Assembly: GCA_030737875.1 (NCBI GenBank)
Contig: CM060911.1
Coordinates: 108,542,625 to 108,606,624, forward strand
DNA: 64,000 nucleotides
Direction: 5' to 3'
Source: Allium sativum
Lineage: Eukaryota > Streptophyta > Magnoliopsida > Asparagales > Amaryllidaceae
Part shown: piece after piece, positions 46,637-60,400 of the stretch
How the letters are laid out: each line of letters begins with the position of its first letter
How positions within the stretch are numbered: position 1 is the stretch's first letter
Made by a program: the position numbers and the translations under genes
Notes under the pieces: generated by a model
Database searches by the model: none
Told to the model about the DNA's origin: nothing
What the model saw: only the letters and a program-made list of their open reading frames with translations

Positions 46637-49600
46637 TGTGACGGCAAGGAATTTCGCTCGGTCCGAACCAGTCGCTAAACCGACCCAGACCGTTCGAAAC
46701 GCCCTATCGTTGAGAACATGACAAAATAGAACGCATACAGAAGAACATTTCATTGTATATTACAACAATGCATCAGATTACAAGAATATACAGAGTATTA
46801 ATGAATAAATATTACACAGAAATATCAGAGATTTAAATTACATTTAAATACATCGCAGCGGAAAATAATACAATACACAACTAGAAGAAGATATACGGAT
46901 ACAAAGCTTTCCGGATATCGTTCCAGCTGTAAATCAGGATCCTGTGAATATAAATCTGCAAAACCCAAAACTACTAGCTGCCCGTGTCAAAATAAGGGCA
47001 CCCAGAGTTTAGGTTAAAACAATAAACTCCAGGTCAGTCATGTGACTGGTGTGAGAACTAAAAACAGTTATTAATCTTTATTTTCAAAGGTAAATCAAGG
47101 GACCACGCCGTATAACACGGAACGGGTTTCCTCCCAAGAATACCAGTGCATAAAACAAACAGCGCAATGCTAAATAAAGAAAAATGAAGCTGTTATAAGA
47201 CCCAGGTCCCATCACACAATGCAACGCAGCCGAGGATAGGGTTTTCCCTTATAACAGCCAAAGAATGCTTGATACGTTTAAAACAAATCATTTGATACTA
47301 TTATAAGTGCATAGTGTATAAAACACTTCAAATCATAAGTATAAATCATAGGCGACATGAGCGCCCCATCCCACTATGTCGCCATACTAGGTTATACAAT
47401 CAAAATCGCAAAGTCACGTATTTGGAAATTGGGTTTCCATCTATGAACCGAGGCTAGGGGCAAGATCCTCAACCGATTCGAGACGCTCTAGCCCGTGTCT
47501 CAGGATCAGAGCTCGAGTGACCCTTGGATCGTCAGGGCCGGTCCACCGATGTGGATTAAAATGCCTGAACACTGCGTTTCCCCAACCTTTGGGGTGTCAA
47601 TGAGCCAACAAATGACTCCATCGGTTCGAGAACGACCGATCAATCCGAGGCGCCTCGCAACAGCAACAACCACATAAGTCAAACTCGTCAGGGCGTGTAA
47701 AACCACTGACGCCACTTTTTAGCTAGAAGAAAACGCATGCCCTCCCTGAGGTCCGTCTCCCGTTTTTGGTTCATACCGGGTGTGAAACACGCGAGGTAAA
47801 CGTTACACAAAGCTACGCCACAAAGGCCGTGCTTTGATCATCACCACAAGACTTTGCTTTTCAACAGAAGCCTTGATCATTTGCATCTTAGCATGCCACA
47901 CAGGCAAACCATCCTATGCAACCGATATCAGTCACACAGAATGAAATCCGATGTCAGACACACAGTCCATTTACAAGTCCGTCCTAGGTCTGAACGAAAC
48001 CGGAGGCACCTAGTACCCCGCCTATCCATCGATCTCCAAGTACGTCTGGACGATCACTAACTGTTTCCATCTTCTTGGGTGTACAGCCCAATCAAGATCA
48101 TCAGTTATCACCCAAACGACGTGAAGACCTCCGGTCTTCGACCATCATCTTCATCTTTGACTTATCGTCGTATCAGTTATTCAGAATGGGATAAACCCGG
48201 TCTTTCCGAATAACTCGCGTATATATTATAAAAGTGTTACACAAACACAACATACGCCTCATTCCAACTCATTAGTCACTAACCGTAAATTAATCAAGAG
48301 AATAATTCCCCAAATATTAACCCCGAAGGCCGAAACCAACATCAGATCAATATCCAGAAAACCATTCTACTTAGCTAACCGACAGTTAGTTTCTAAATTT
48401 CACATTCATAGGGAAAGGTTCCCATTAATTTTATCCAAGATAAATTCCTTGAATTTATTCTTTATTCTATTTTTGAATCTCAATTCAAACTAGTCGGGAT
48501 TAGCGAACCTTACCGAAGTAATCATTTATTTTAATTTCCCAATCCCAACCTATTAATCCCATGAAGTAAAACTGGTAATACTTCATATCTAACACCACAG
48601 TGTTATCGGTAATTCAATTACCATTTCTCGTTCAAATCTAATTAAAGATTTAACTATCGCCTGGAGCAAAACTGGTAATACCCCATTCTCGATCATTTCA
48701 ATCTAATTAAAGATTCATTAAAACTCCACTTAGTTTTAATCGTTGACTGGGTTAAAGAATCAGTGTCATTTAAAAACACGGTTCACGATAAACCCAAAAT
48801 CACATTCATTAATCATCGGGTTAAAGAACGAGTGTTATTTAAAACACTGTCCACGATAAACCCAAAAATCAATATCGATTCAATTCCAATTAAATGTTAT
48901 TTAATTGGTACACTTCATTAAATCTAAATAAAAAGATTTAATCTTTTCTCAACTGGGTTCAAGAACAGTGTTAGTGAAGACACCATTCACGACAAACCCA
49001 AATCACATTTGATATTCAACACAAGGCTCTGAATAGAAAATATCCCGGCTTATATTCAATATCAAATTCTCTGACAAACAGATATCGTATGGGAAATAAC
49101 GATATATATATCTATATCTTTCAAATTTCCATAACAACATCTGTATAATCACGAAATCCAACATCGAAATATTCCGAAGACAATTTCGATTCAAATCCAT
49201 TCCAATGCAATCATTGGAAATTCTGGTTATTTTTAAAACCCTTTTTAAATTCAATTTATTTATTTAAAAATAAATAGAATCTCAACTCCAGTTCAAAACT
49301 AGTTTATTTCGATAAAAAACTATTTTTATCTTTTCAAATATGGAGTTTTCATCCCAAATCTTTCTAAATCATTTCTTATGATTTTACACAAATTATTACT
49401 ATTTTTAATAATTTTATCAAGGCCCGTACAGTCGATTTCCATCAACGGCCATCGAACTGCACTTACAGCGACCTTTTTCGAATTTGATTTGGACATAATT
49501 CCAAATCCAACCGTTAGATTTCAAATTTCTAATATTCGTTAGAAAGCTCTTTTCGATACGAACCCAACGGTTCCGGTTTTAGGAGAATCCGACGGTCGGA

Positions 49601-49875
49601 TCTCCCGTAATGTCCATTTGAAATAAATGGTCGAAATTCGCGAACTGCCGCGGCGCGGCGCGTTCTATTCAGGCCATTATATTATATATATAATATATAT
49701 AATATATACTTCGTCGATTTCTATTTAAAACGAATTATATAAATAGTTTTAAAATTCGTTTCAAAATCTATTTCAACTTCCATTTCAATTCAAGGCAAAA
49801 TTGAATTCTTCTTTATAAATTCGTTTTAAAATTCATTTCTATTCAATTCAAATTTCAATTCAATTTGAATTCATA

Positions 49876-50262
49876 TTCAATTCAATTCATTTCGAAATCG
49901 TTTTCAATTCATTTCATTTCGAAAACGTTTTCAATTCAATTCATTTCGAAATCGTTTTCAATTCAATTCATTTCGAAAACGTTTTCAATTCAATTCATTT
50001 CGAAATCGTTTTCAATTCAATTCATTTCGAAAACGTTTTCAATTCAATTCATTTCGAAATCGTTTTCAATTCAATTCATTTCGAAATCGTTTTCAATTCA
50101 ATTCATTTCGAAATCGTTTTCAATTCAATTCATTTCGAAATCGTTTTCAATTTAATTCATTTCGAAATCGTTTTCAATTCAATTCATTTCGAAATCGTTT
50201 TCAATTTAATTCATTTCGAAATCGTTTTCAATTCAATTCATTTCGAAATCGTTTTCAATTCA
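49876..50262. repeat. 27-bp tandem array, left LARD1 LTR
   Basis: About 14 units of CATTTCGAAATCGTTTTCAA plus TTCAATT, with AAAACG variants in early units. Because 27 is a multiple of three it yields an open frame with a nine-residue repeat (SIQFISKSF-like). This is a by-product of the repeat, not evidence for a gene. The right LTR has the same array at about 57701-58090. Confidence 0.93.
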
Positions 50263-51422
50263 TTTTGAATTGAATAAAATCGATATAAATATCGTTCACG
50301 TCAAAATGGCGTCAATCTAATCAACACGGCTTCATAAATTCCTATTTTCAAATATTCTATCTCAAATATTCCTTTTCCCAATTGTTATTATCAAAATATT
50401 TCGTTCAACACATGACCAATCTCAATGAATGAGTACTGTCAACACATGAACTTTTATTTTATATCGATAAAGATGTAAATTTTAATATTAAAATATTTCG
50501 TTCAACACATGACCAATTTCAATGAATGAGTACTGTCAACACATGAACTTTTATTTTATAATATTCTTTATTTTTCAAATTGGAATGAGACCCAATCAAT
50601 TACCATATAAGGTTAATTATATGGATTTTCATACAACACATGTATATCATAGCATTGAAAAATAATCAACCATCAACCAAAGTGCACTACACTGTATAAG
50701 CATCAAATATAGATATTCAACGCTTATAACAGCCTGTCAATCAATCGATCGACATATTTAATCAATCAGGATGAGTGAACTTCAAATTTCATCCCAACAC
50801 CCGTGTGGGGTTTCAAACAATCAAACACATATTTTATTCGTGCAGTTGGGCGATGTGTGAAATTTATCGACCCAATCAATGTCCTTCAAATAGGTGTACA
50901 TAAACAAACCGTCTGGTTTGTAAATGAATATTTTATTTATTCACATTCACGTTAAAAATTATATTTTTAACGATAAAACATTTTATTCCAACATATGAAT
51001 TTCTATTCAGTTCATTCTTTAAATAAAATGATATTTTTTTATTTTTCTAACATATTTTAGAAAATTTCGGCGGCATAACGGCACGATACTAGAAACGGGA
51101 CAAGGCCTCGCCTTATCCCCGGTCTAGTGAAGGCCCACGCCATTCACCCATCAATCAAATCAATTTCATCTCACCAAACAATTCAATTCAAACAAATAAT
51201 TCAACTAATCTATGCAACCAAACAAACAAGTCCATGGTCTGTGGACGATTGTGTCGGGTGCTACTAAGCACCGTCTGCATCCTAGTATATATATAAAACT
51301 AGAAAAGAAATTGAAAGGTGAGAAATTCTCACCTATAGCTATCCTAGCTCCACGGCTCTTCATTTGCAGAAGTCCTCGTCGACTCGCTTTTTATCGCTTT
51401 CGCCCGTATTCTCTACATAGGT

Positions 51423-51615
51423 AAAAATCGAATTTTTACTTTGGAATTTCAATATATAAAAATCGAATTTTTATTTCAAAGTTCAATATATAAAAATCGA
51501 ATTTTTATTTCAAAGTTCAATATATAAAAATCGAATTTTTATTTCAAAGTTCAATATATAAAAATCGAATTTTTATTTCAAAGTTCAATATATAAAAATC
51601 GAATTTTTATTTCAA
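51423..51615. repeat. 34-bp tandem array, left LARD1 LTR (6 units)
   Basis: Units contain AAAAATCGAATTTTTATTTC, an inverted-repeat-like AAAAATCGAATTTTT core with AAGTTCAATATAT between cores. Six cores are seen here and seven in the right LTR (59248-59474). Confidence 0.92.
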
Positions 51616-51661
51616 CGATATAAAAGATTATATTGTTATAACTTTACAACATAACTAAAAA

Positions 51662-52130
51662 CCAGTTTTTAAAGTAAATAAAATTCAGTTTTTAAAACAA
51701 AATAATATTCAGTTTTTAAACAAAATCAAATTCAGTTTTTTTTTTCCTTTTAAACAAAAATCAGTTTTTTCTATTTAACTAAAATCAGTTTTTTTTTCTA
51801 TTTAACTAAAATCAGTTTTTTTTTTCTATTTAACTAAAATCAGTTTTTATATCTTTTAAAAATGCAGTTTTTTTTTTCTTCTTTTTCAAAATGCAGTTTT
51901 TAAAATCTTTTTTTTTTAAAAAAAAAATGCAGTTTTTGTTTTCTTCTTAAAAAAAAAATGCAGTTTTTATAACTTAAAATAAAAATAAAAATACAGTTTT
52001 TGCCTTATTTAAAAATTCAGTTTAAAAATCATTTAAAAATCATTTAAAAATCAGTTTTCTAAATCAAAAAAAAAAGTATTTAATCCCCTTTTTTTTTTTT
52101 AAATCTGTTTTTAAATTACTTCCTAAAATC
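51662..52130. repeat. CAGTTTTT low-complexity tract, left LARD1 LTR
   Basis: Many copies of (A)nTCAGTTTTT or (A)nTGCAGTTTTT at irregular spacing, mixed with long T and A runs. Homopolymer lengths differ between the two LTR copies (right copy about 59521-59990). Confidence 0.85.
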
Positions 52131-52199
52131 GGTATTTACAGAATAAATAAAATAAAATATTAAAAGAGAAATAAATAAAATACTTACTGATTTGCTGCG

Positions 52200-52515
52200 A
52201 AAGGGGGGGGGGGGAGAAGACGCCGTCGGAATCTGGTGGGAGGGGGGAATCGTCGGCCACTGGTGGCGAGTGGAGTTCGTCAGAAGAAAAAGGGGGGTCT
52301 CGTCGGCTGTTCGCAGAGGGAAGGGGGGGGGGGTCTCGTCGGCTGTTCGCAGAGGGAAGGGGGGGGGGTCTCGTCGGCTACTGGCGGTGAAGGCAAGGGA
52401 GGCGCGGCGGTGGAGGGCGGTGGCGGCTCCTATGGACGGCGACGATTTAGGTATTCTCTCTTTTTTTTTTTTTTATCTGAAATGAATCGAAAATGAGAAA
52501 GAGGGGGGGGGGGCC
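52200..52515. repeat. G-run region with ~37-bp repeats, left LARD1 LTR
   Basis: Several runs of 8-13 G. The unit TCTCGTCGGCTGTTCGCAGA followed by GGGAA and a G-run is repeated two to three times. The right copy is at about 60058-60365 with different G-run lengths. Frames here are Gly/Arg-rich artefacts. Confidence 0.85.
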
Positions 52516-52579
52516 AGAAGTTAAAGAGGGAAGATAATTTTTTTTTTTTTTATTAATTAATTAATTTTTTTAAATTTTA

Positions 52580-52589
52580 CTTTATAAAG
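52580..52589 (-). promoter_or_regulatory. Candidate TATA box of LARD1 LTR (left copy)
   Basis: CTTTATAAAG on the minus strand just upstream of the G/C-rich region, at the position equivalent to the candidate in element A. The right copy is at 60434-60443. The motif is palindromic, so the strand is inferred from the element. Confidence 0.35.
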
Positions 52590-53450
52590 CAACCTTTATT
52601 TTCGACCTCAAAACGAGGCCCACCGCCTGTCGTCCATAGCGTTTTACCCCCATTCCGAACACAATGGGATATGTATCGTAAGCTGGATCGACAGTTTCGA
52701 TCAGTTTCCTTTTAATTTACATTTAAATCACTATATTGAATTTTAAACGTACATTTCAAATTACCGGGGCCACATACGAATTCTAAAAATGGCAGAAAAA
52801 TATTTTCTAGCTTCGTATTGACGATACGGTCCTAACAAAACTAGTTTCGACGAATTCTGAGACCGTTTGAAAAATGGCCAATTTCCAGTCGATTAAAATC
52901 AACTGAAACTGGTCAAACGCGTTTTCTTTTGCCACGCTCACATATTGATTCAAAAAATTATGAAATTTGAAACCTAGCAATAAATTGACATCACGAACCC
53001 AACAAAACTGGTTTCGTCGAAATCCGAGGTCGTTTGCAAAATGTCCATTTTTAAGGGCCTGAATTCCATAGCGACTATTCAGAATTTTCAACTGGACATA
53101 TCTTTTGATCCCCGCTACGAACTTTGGATTTTTCGGATTCGTTGGAAAGATATTCACTATTAGATTCCATTATTTTTGGTTTCACTAAAATCCGGATTGT
53201 TTTGCACCCGGTACATTCAATTGAAGTTTGAAATCGAATTATCGAACTACCGCGCCATTTTCAACTCTATTTATAATTATATATAAATGTTTATATTCTA
53301 ACGACGACGCGTATAATATATACGTTCGATTTATATTCAAAATAAATTTCACGTCGATATTATTTAAAATAATTCATTTTAAATAATCAAAATTCGCTTA
53401 AATTGCCAAAATAAAAATTTTAAACTGGCCCAGATTTTCGGGTTATTACA

Positions 53451-53463
53451 ATCTCCCCCACTT
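53451..53463 (-). promoter_or_regulatory. Polypurine tract of LARD1
   Basis: Minus strand AAGTGGGGGAGAT adjoining the LTR end TTATTACA, identical to element A. Confidence 0.88.
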
Positions 53464-54476
53464 AAAACTTTTCGTCCCCGAAAAGGAACAAAGTCGAAAG
53501 TGGTTTGATCATTCAACTCTACGCTCGATCTGGTTTCCATTCTCCAACTCTTTAGTTTCTGAGAATTTTCAAAATTTCAAAAAATTTTGGCTAACACCCT
53601 AAATTTTCGAAAAATTTCGCCATAACCTCCCCTGCTCCGGGAGCATCGGGGAATTTCAAATAGCTTCCCCGGTCCTTCAGATCTCAAAAAGAAAAAGAAA
53701 AAGCCAAGCGGCTAGCCAATAGGCTCACAAAATCATCATCACCCAAACAAAACAGGAAATTATGTAGTAAACATGTACCTATTTGTCGGGCAAACAAATT
53801 TTATTCTCTGGCTCTAGCCTCCTTGCTATGACCTGTTCAATATAAGTACATATATGCAAGCAAATGCGACCAATTTTCAATACAGTTCAATATTTGATCA
53901 AATTAGGCTAAATGGTTCAAAATTAGCAAACAAATGAACAAACAACACAAACATCAATCAATTAGTGAATTAGAATTTCAAATTCATAACTTTTGATACA
54001 TATAAAGAAAATCATGTTTTGATGCCAATTCACAACAAAGTGTTCTAACTATATTAGTTTTGGTTCTCACACCAGTCTAATGGAAATATATAGAAATCAC
54101 ACTTTCGAAACACGAATATAAATGTTGATGATGCGATCGCTATCATCAATATCATCTTCGGGCGACTAGAGTGTGTTGCTATATCTATCCAATATATTAA
54201 AATTTCAAATACACGTGGATCAGACGTATACGCAAAATCTTTATATACTGGATTGTCCAACTCAATATAAACTAAATAATCAAATACGAATAATTGATTT
54301 TAAATTTCAAAACAAAAATTTGTTTTCATTTTAAAAATATACTCTTCACACTCGTTCTAGGATACTACTGATCCCATCTCTAACGAGTCATTCTCATTGG
54401 ATATTGCTAATCCAATATCTGATGAACTCTTTCGTATGTTTCTAATGTGTCTTGTTCTCTAGCTTTGTAAACCAAA
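53464..54476 (-). other. Non-coding internal region of LARD1
   Basis: About 1 kb between polypurine tract and primer site. The left end matches the 3' untranslated end of element A (ACTTTTCGTCC-CGAAAAGGAA). About 53590-53650 has the CACCCTAAATTTTCG and CGCCATAACCTCC strings also present in A LTRs (about 2545-2590). About 54340-54476 matches the leader of A. The only frame of note (54054-54260, minus) has no recognisable domain. No gag or pol remnant is seen. Confidence 0.8.
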
Positions 54477-54488
54477 GCTCTGATACCA
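54477..54488 (-). promoter_or_regulatory. Primer binding site of LARD1 (initiator tRNA-Met)
   Basis: GCTCTGATACCA on the plus strand, two bases before the LTR start TGTGAAGACCC, identical in sequence and spacing to element A. Confidence 0.94.
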
Positions 54489-54490
54489 AC

Positions 54491-57400
54491 TGTGAAGACC
54501 CGTAACTTCCCCGTAAAGGAAAGTGTCGGATAGTTCGAGAACAAGCCACAGCAGAACGCATACAGAAGAACATTTCATTGTATATTACAACAATGCATCA
54601 GATTACAAGAATATACAGAGTATTAATGAATAAATATTACACAGAAATATCAGAGATTTAAATTACATTTAAATACATCGCAGCGGAAAATAATACAATA
54701 CACAACTAGAAGAAGATATACGGATACAAAGCTTTCCGGATATCGTTCCAGCTGTAAATCAGGATCCTGTGAATATAAATCTGCAAAACCCAAAACTACT
54801 AGCTGCCCGTGTCAAAATAAGGGCACCCAGAGTTTAGGTTAAAACAATAAACTCCAGGTCAGTCATGTGACTGGTGTGAGAACTAAAAACAGTTATTAAT
54901 CTTTATTTTCAAAGGTAAATCAAGGGACCACGCCGTATAACACGGAACGGGTTTCCTCCCAAGAATACCAGTGCATAAAACAAACAGCGCAATGCTAAAT
55001 AAAGAAAAATGAAGCTGTTATAAGACCCAGGTCCCATCACACAATGCAACGCAGCCGAGGATAGGGTTTTCCCTTATAACAGCCAAAGAATGCTTGATAC
55101 GTTTAAAACAAATCATTTGATACTATTATAAGTGCATAGTGTATAAAACACTTCAAATCATAAGTATAAATCATAGGCGACATGAGCGCCCCATCCCACT
55201 ATGTCGCCATACTAGGTTATACAATCAAAATCGCAAAGTCACGTATTTGGAAATTGGGTTTCCATCTATGAACCGAGGCTAGGGGCAAGATCCTCAACCG
55301 ATTCGAGACGCTCTAGCCCGTGTCTCAGGATCAGAGCTCGAGTGACCCTTGGATCGTCAGGGCCGGTCCACCGATGTGGATTAAAATGCCTGAACACTGC
55401 GTTTCCCCACCCTTTGGGGTGTCAATGAGCCAACAAATGACTCCATCGGTTCGAGAACGACCGATCAATCCGAGGCGCCTCGCAACAGCAACAACCACAT
55501 AAGTCAAACTCGTCAGGGCGTGTAAAACCACTGACGCCACTTTTTAGCTAGAAGAAAACGCATGCCCTCCCTGAGGTCCGTCTCCCGTTTTTGGTTCATA
55601 CCGGGTGTGAAACACGCGAGGTAAACGTTACACAAAGCTACGCCACAAAGGCCGTGCTTTGATCATCACCACAAGACTTTGCTTTTCAACAGAAGCCTTG
55701 ATCATTTGCATCTTAGCATGCCACACAGGCAAACCATCCTATGCAACCGATATCAGTCACACAGAATGAAATCCGATGTCAGACACACAGTCCATTTACA
55801 AGTCCGTCCTGGGTCTGAACGAAACCGGAGGCACCTAGTACCCCGCCTATCCATCGATCTCCAAGTACGTCTGGACGATCACTAACTGTTTCCATCTTCT
55901 TGGGTGTACAGCCCAATCAAGATCATCAGTTATCACCCAAACGACGTGAAGACCTCCGGTCTTCGACCATCATCTTCATCTTCGACTTATCGTCGTATCA
56001 GTTATTCAGAATGGGATAAACCCGGTCTTTCCGAATAACTCGCGTATATATTATAAAAGTGTTACACAAACACAACATACGCCTCATTCCAACTCATTAG
56101 TCACTAACCGTAAATTAATCAAGAGAATAATTCCCCAAATATTAACCCCGAAGGCCGAAACCAACATCAGATCAATATCCAGAAAACCATTCTACTTAGC
56201 TAACCGACAGTTAGTTTCTAAATTTCACATTCATAGGGAAAGGTTCCCATTAATTTTATCCAAGATAAATTCCTTGAATTTATTCTTTATTCTATTTTTG
56301 AATCTCAATTCAAACTAGTCGGGATTAGCGAACCTTACCGAAGTAATCATTTATTTTAATTTCTCAATCCCAACCTATTAATCCCATGAAGTAAAACTGG
56401 TAATACTTCATATCTAACACCACAGTGTTATCGGTAATTCAATTACCATTTCTCGTTCAAATCTAATTAAAGATTTAACTATCGCCTGGAGCAAAACTGG
56501 TAATACCCCATTCTCGATCATTTCAATCTAATTAAAGATTCATTAAAACTCCACTTAGTTTTAATCGTTGACTGGGTTAAAGAATCAGTGTCATTTAAAA
56601 ACACGGTTCACGATAAACCCAAAATCACATTCATTAATCATCGGGTTAAAGAACGAGTGTTATTTAAAACACTGTCCACGATAAACCCAAAAATCAATAT
56701 CGATTCAATTCCAATTAAATGTTATTTAATTGGTACACTTCATTAAATCTAAATAAAAAGATTTAATCTTTTCTCAACTGGGTTCAAGAACAGTGTTAGT
56801 GAAGACACCATTCACGACAAACCCAAATCACATTTGATATTCAACACAAGGCTCTGAATAGAAAATATCCCGGCTTATATTCAATATCAAATTCTCTGAC
56901 AAACAGATATCGTATGGGAAATAACGATATATATATCTATATCTTTCAAATTTCCATAACAACATCTGTATAATCACGAAATCCAACATCGAAATATTCC
57001 GAAGACAATTTCGATTCAAATCCATTCCAATGCAATCATTGGAAATTCTGGTTATTTTTAAAACCCTTTTTAAATTCAATTTATTTATTTAAAAATAAAT
57101 AGAATCTCAACTCCAGTTCAAAACTAGTTTATTTCGATAAAAAACTATTTTTATCTTTTCAAATATGGAGTTTTTCATCCCAAATCTTTCTAAATCATTT
57201 TTTATGATTTTACACAAATTATTACTATTTTTAATAATTTTATCAAGGCCCGTACAGTCGATTTCCATCAACGGCCATCGAACTGCACTTACAGCGACCT
57301 TTTTCGAATTTGATTTGGACATAATTCCAAATCCAACCGTTAGATTTCAAATTTCTAATATTCGTTAGAAAGCTCTTTTCGATACGAACCCAACGGTTCC

Positions 57401-60400
57401 GGTTTTAGGAGAATCCGACGGTCGGATCTCCCGTAATGTCCATTTGAAATAAATGGTCGAAATTCGCGAACTGCCGCGGCGCGGCGCGTTCTATTCAGGC
57501 CATTATATTATATATATAATATATATAATATATACTTCGTCGATTTCTATTTAAAACGAATTATATAAATAGTTTTAAAATTCGTTTCAAAATCTATTTC
57601 AACTTCCATTTCAATTCAAGGCAAAATTGAATTCTTCTTTATAAATTCGTTTTAAAATTCATTTCTATTCAATTCAAATTTCAATTCAATTTGAATTCAT
57701 ATTCAATTCAATTCATTTCGAAATCGTTTTCAATTCATTTCATTTCGAAAACGTTTTCAATTCAATTCATTTCGAAATCGTTTTCAATTCAATTCATTTC
57801 GAAAACGTTTTCAATTCAATTCATTTCGAAATCGTTTTCAATTCAATTCATTTCGAAAACGTTTTCAATTCAATTCATTTCGAAATCGTTTTCAATTCAA
57901 TTCATTTCGAAATCGTTTTCAATTCAATTCATTTCGAAATCGTTTTCAATTCAATTCATTTCGAAATCGTTTTCAATTTAATTCATTTCGAAATCGTTTT
58001 CAATTCAATTCATTTCGAAATCGTTTTCAATTTAATTCATTTCGAAATCGTTTTCAATTCAATTCATTTCGAAATCGTTTTCAATTCATTTTGAATTGAA
58101 TAAAATCGATATAAATATCGTTCACGTCAAAATGGCGTCAATCTAATCAACACGGCTTCATAAATTCCTATTTTCAAATATTCTATCTCAAATATTCCTT
58201 TTCCCAATTGTTATTATCAAAATATTTCGTTCAACACATGACCAATCTCAATGAATGAGTACTGTCAACACATGAACTTTTATTTTATATCGATAAAGAT
58301 GTAAATTTTAATATTAAAATATTTCGTTCAACACATGACCAATCTCAATGAATGAGTACTGTCAACACATGAACTTTTATTTTATAATATTCTTTATTTT
58401 TCAAATTGGAATGAGACCCAATCAATTACCATATAAGGTTAATTATATGGATTTTCATACAACACATGTATATCATAGCATTGAAAAATAATCAACCATC
58501 AACCAAAGTGCACTACACTGTATAAGCATCAAATATAGATATTCAACGCTTATAACAGCCTGTCAATCAATCGATCGACATATTTAATCAATCAGGATGA
58601 GTGAACTTCAAATTTCATCCCAACACCCGTGTGGGGTTTCAAACAATCAAACACATATTTTATTCGTGCAGTTGGGCGATGTGTGAAATTTATCGACCCA
58701 ATCAATGTCCTTCAAATAGGTGTACATAAACAAACCGTCTGGTTTGTAAATGAATATTTTATTTATTCACATTCACGTTAAAAATTATATTTTTAACGAT
58801 AAAACATTTTATTCCAACATATGAATTTCTATTCAGTTCATTCTTTAAATAAAATGATATTTTTTTATTTTTCTAACATATTTTAGAAAATTTCGGCGGC
58901 ATAACGGCACGATACTAGAAACGGGACAAGGCCTCGCCTTATCCCCGGTCTAGTGAAGGCCCACGCCATTCACCCATCAATCAAATCAATTTCATCTCAC
59001 CAAACAATTCAATTCAAACAAATAATTCAACTAATCTATGCAACCAAACAAACAAGTCCATGGTCTGTGGACGATTGTGTCGGGTGCTACTAAGCACCGT
59101 CTGCATCCTAGTATATATATAAAACTAGAAAAGAAATTGAAAGGTGAGAAATTCTCACCTATAGCTATCCTAGCTCCACGGCTCTTCATTTGCAGAAGTC
59201 CTCGTCGACTCGCTTTTTATCGCTTTCGCCCGTATTCTCTACATAGGTAAAAATCGAATTTTTACTTTGGAATTTCAATATATAAAAATCGAATTTTTAT
59301 TTCAAAGTTCAATATATAAAAATCGAATTTTTATTTCAAAGTTCAATATATAAAAATCGAATTTTTATTTCAAAGTTCAATATATAAAAATCGAATTTTT
59401 ATTTCAAAGTTCAATATATAAAAATCGAATTTTTATTTCAAAGTTCAATATATAAAAATCGAATTTTTATTTCAACGATATAAAAGATTATATTGTTATA
59501 ACTTTACAACATAACTAAAAACCAGTTTTTAAAGTAAATAAAATTCAGTTTTTAAAACAAAATAATATTCAGTTTTTAAACAAAATCAAATTCAGTTTTT
59601 TTTTTCCTTTTAAACAAAAATCAGTTTTTTCTATTTAACTAAAATCAGTTTTTTTTTCTATTTAACTAAAATCAGATTTTTTTTCTATTTAACTAAAATC
59701 AGTTTTTATATCTTTTAAAAATGCAGTTTTTTTTTTCTTCTTTTTCAAAATGCAGTTTTTAAAATCTTTTTTTTTTTTAAAAAAATGCAGTTTTTGTTTT
59801 CTTCTTAAAAAAAAATGCAGTTTTTATAACTTAAAATAAAAATAAAAATACAGTTTTTGCCTTATTTAAAAATTCAGTTTAAAAATCATTTAAAAATCAT
59901 TTAAAAATCAGTTTTCTAAATCAAAAAAAAAAAGTATTTAATCCCCTTTTTTTTTTAAATCTGTTTTTAAATTACTTCCTAAAATCGGTATTTACAGAAT
60001 AAATAAAATAAAATATTAAAAGAGAAATAAATAAAATACTTACTGATTTGCTGCGAAAGGGGGGGGGGGGAGAAGACGCCGTCGGAATCTGGTGGGAGGG
60101 GGGAATCGTCGGCCACTGGTGGCGAGTGGAGTTCGTCAGAAGAAAAAGGGGGGTCTCGTCGGCTGTTCGCAGAGGGAAGGGGGGGGGGTCTCGTCGGCTG
60201 TTCGCAGAGGGAAGGGGGGGGTCTCGTCGGCTACTGGCGGTGAAGGCAAGGGAGGCGCGGCGGTGGAGGGCGGTGGCGGCTCCTATGGACGGCGACGATT
60301 TAGGTATTCTCTCTTTTTTTTTTATCTGAAATGAATCGAAAATGAGAAAGAGGGGGGGGGGGGGGCCAGAAGTTAAAGAGGGAAGATAATATATATATTT

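Larger units (their letters stand above)
46637..53450 (-). repeat. 3' LTR of LARD1
   Basis: Starts TGTGACGGC and ends GGGTTATTACA. The first 94 bp do not match the first 62 bp of the right LTR. From AGAACGCATACAG (46731) onwards the two are near identical. Contents: leader-like block shared with element A (about 46970-48060), 27-bp array (about 49876-50262), 34-bp array (51423-51615), CAGTTTTT tract (about 51662-52130), GC-rich G-run region (about 52200-52515) and diverged modules (about 52815-53230). Confidence 0.9.

Noticed and set aside
49865..50155. 96-residue frame with a perfect nine-residue repeat, present in both LARD1 LTRs
   Set aside because: The frame follows from a 27-bp DNA repeat free of stops. 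It lies inside an LTR, antisense to the element, and has no domain.
54054..54260. 68-residue frame in the LARD1 interior as a possible accessory protein
   Set aside because: No domain or relation to gag or pol, and nothing else supports translation.
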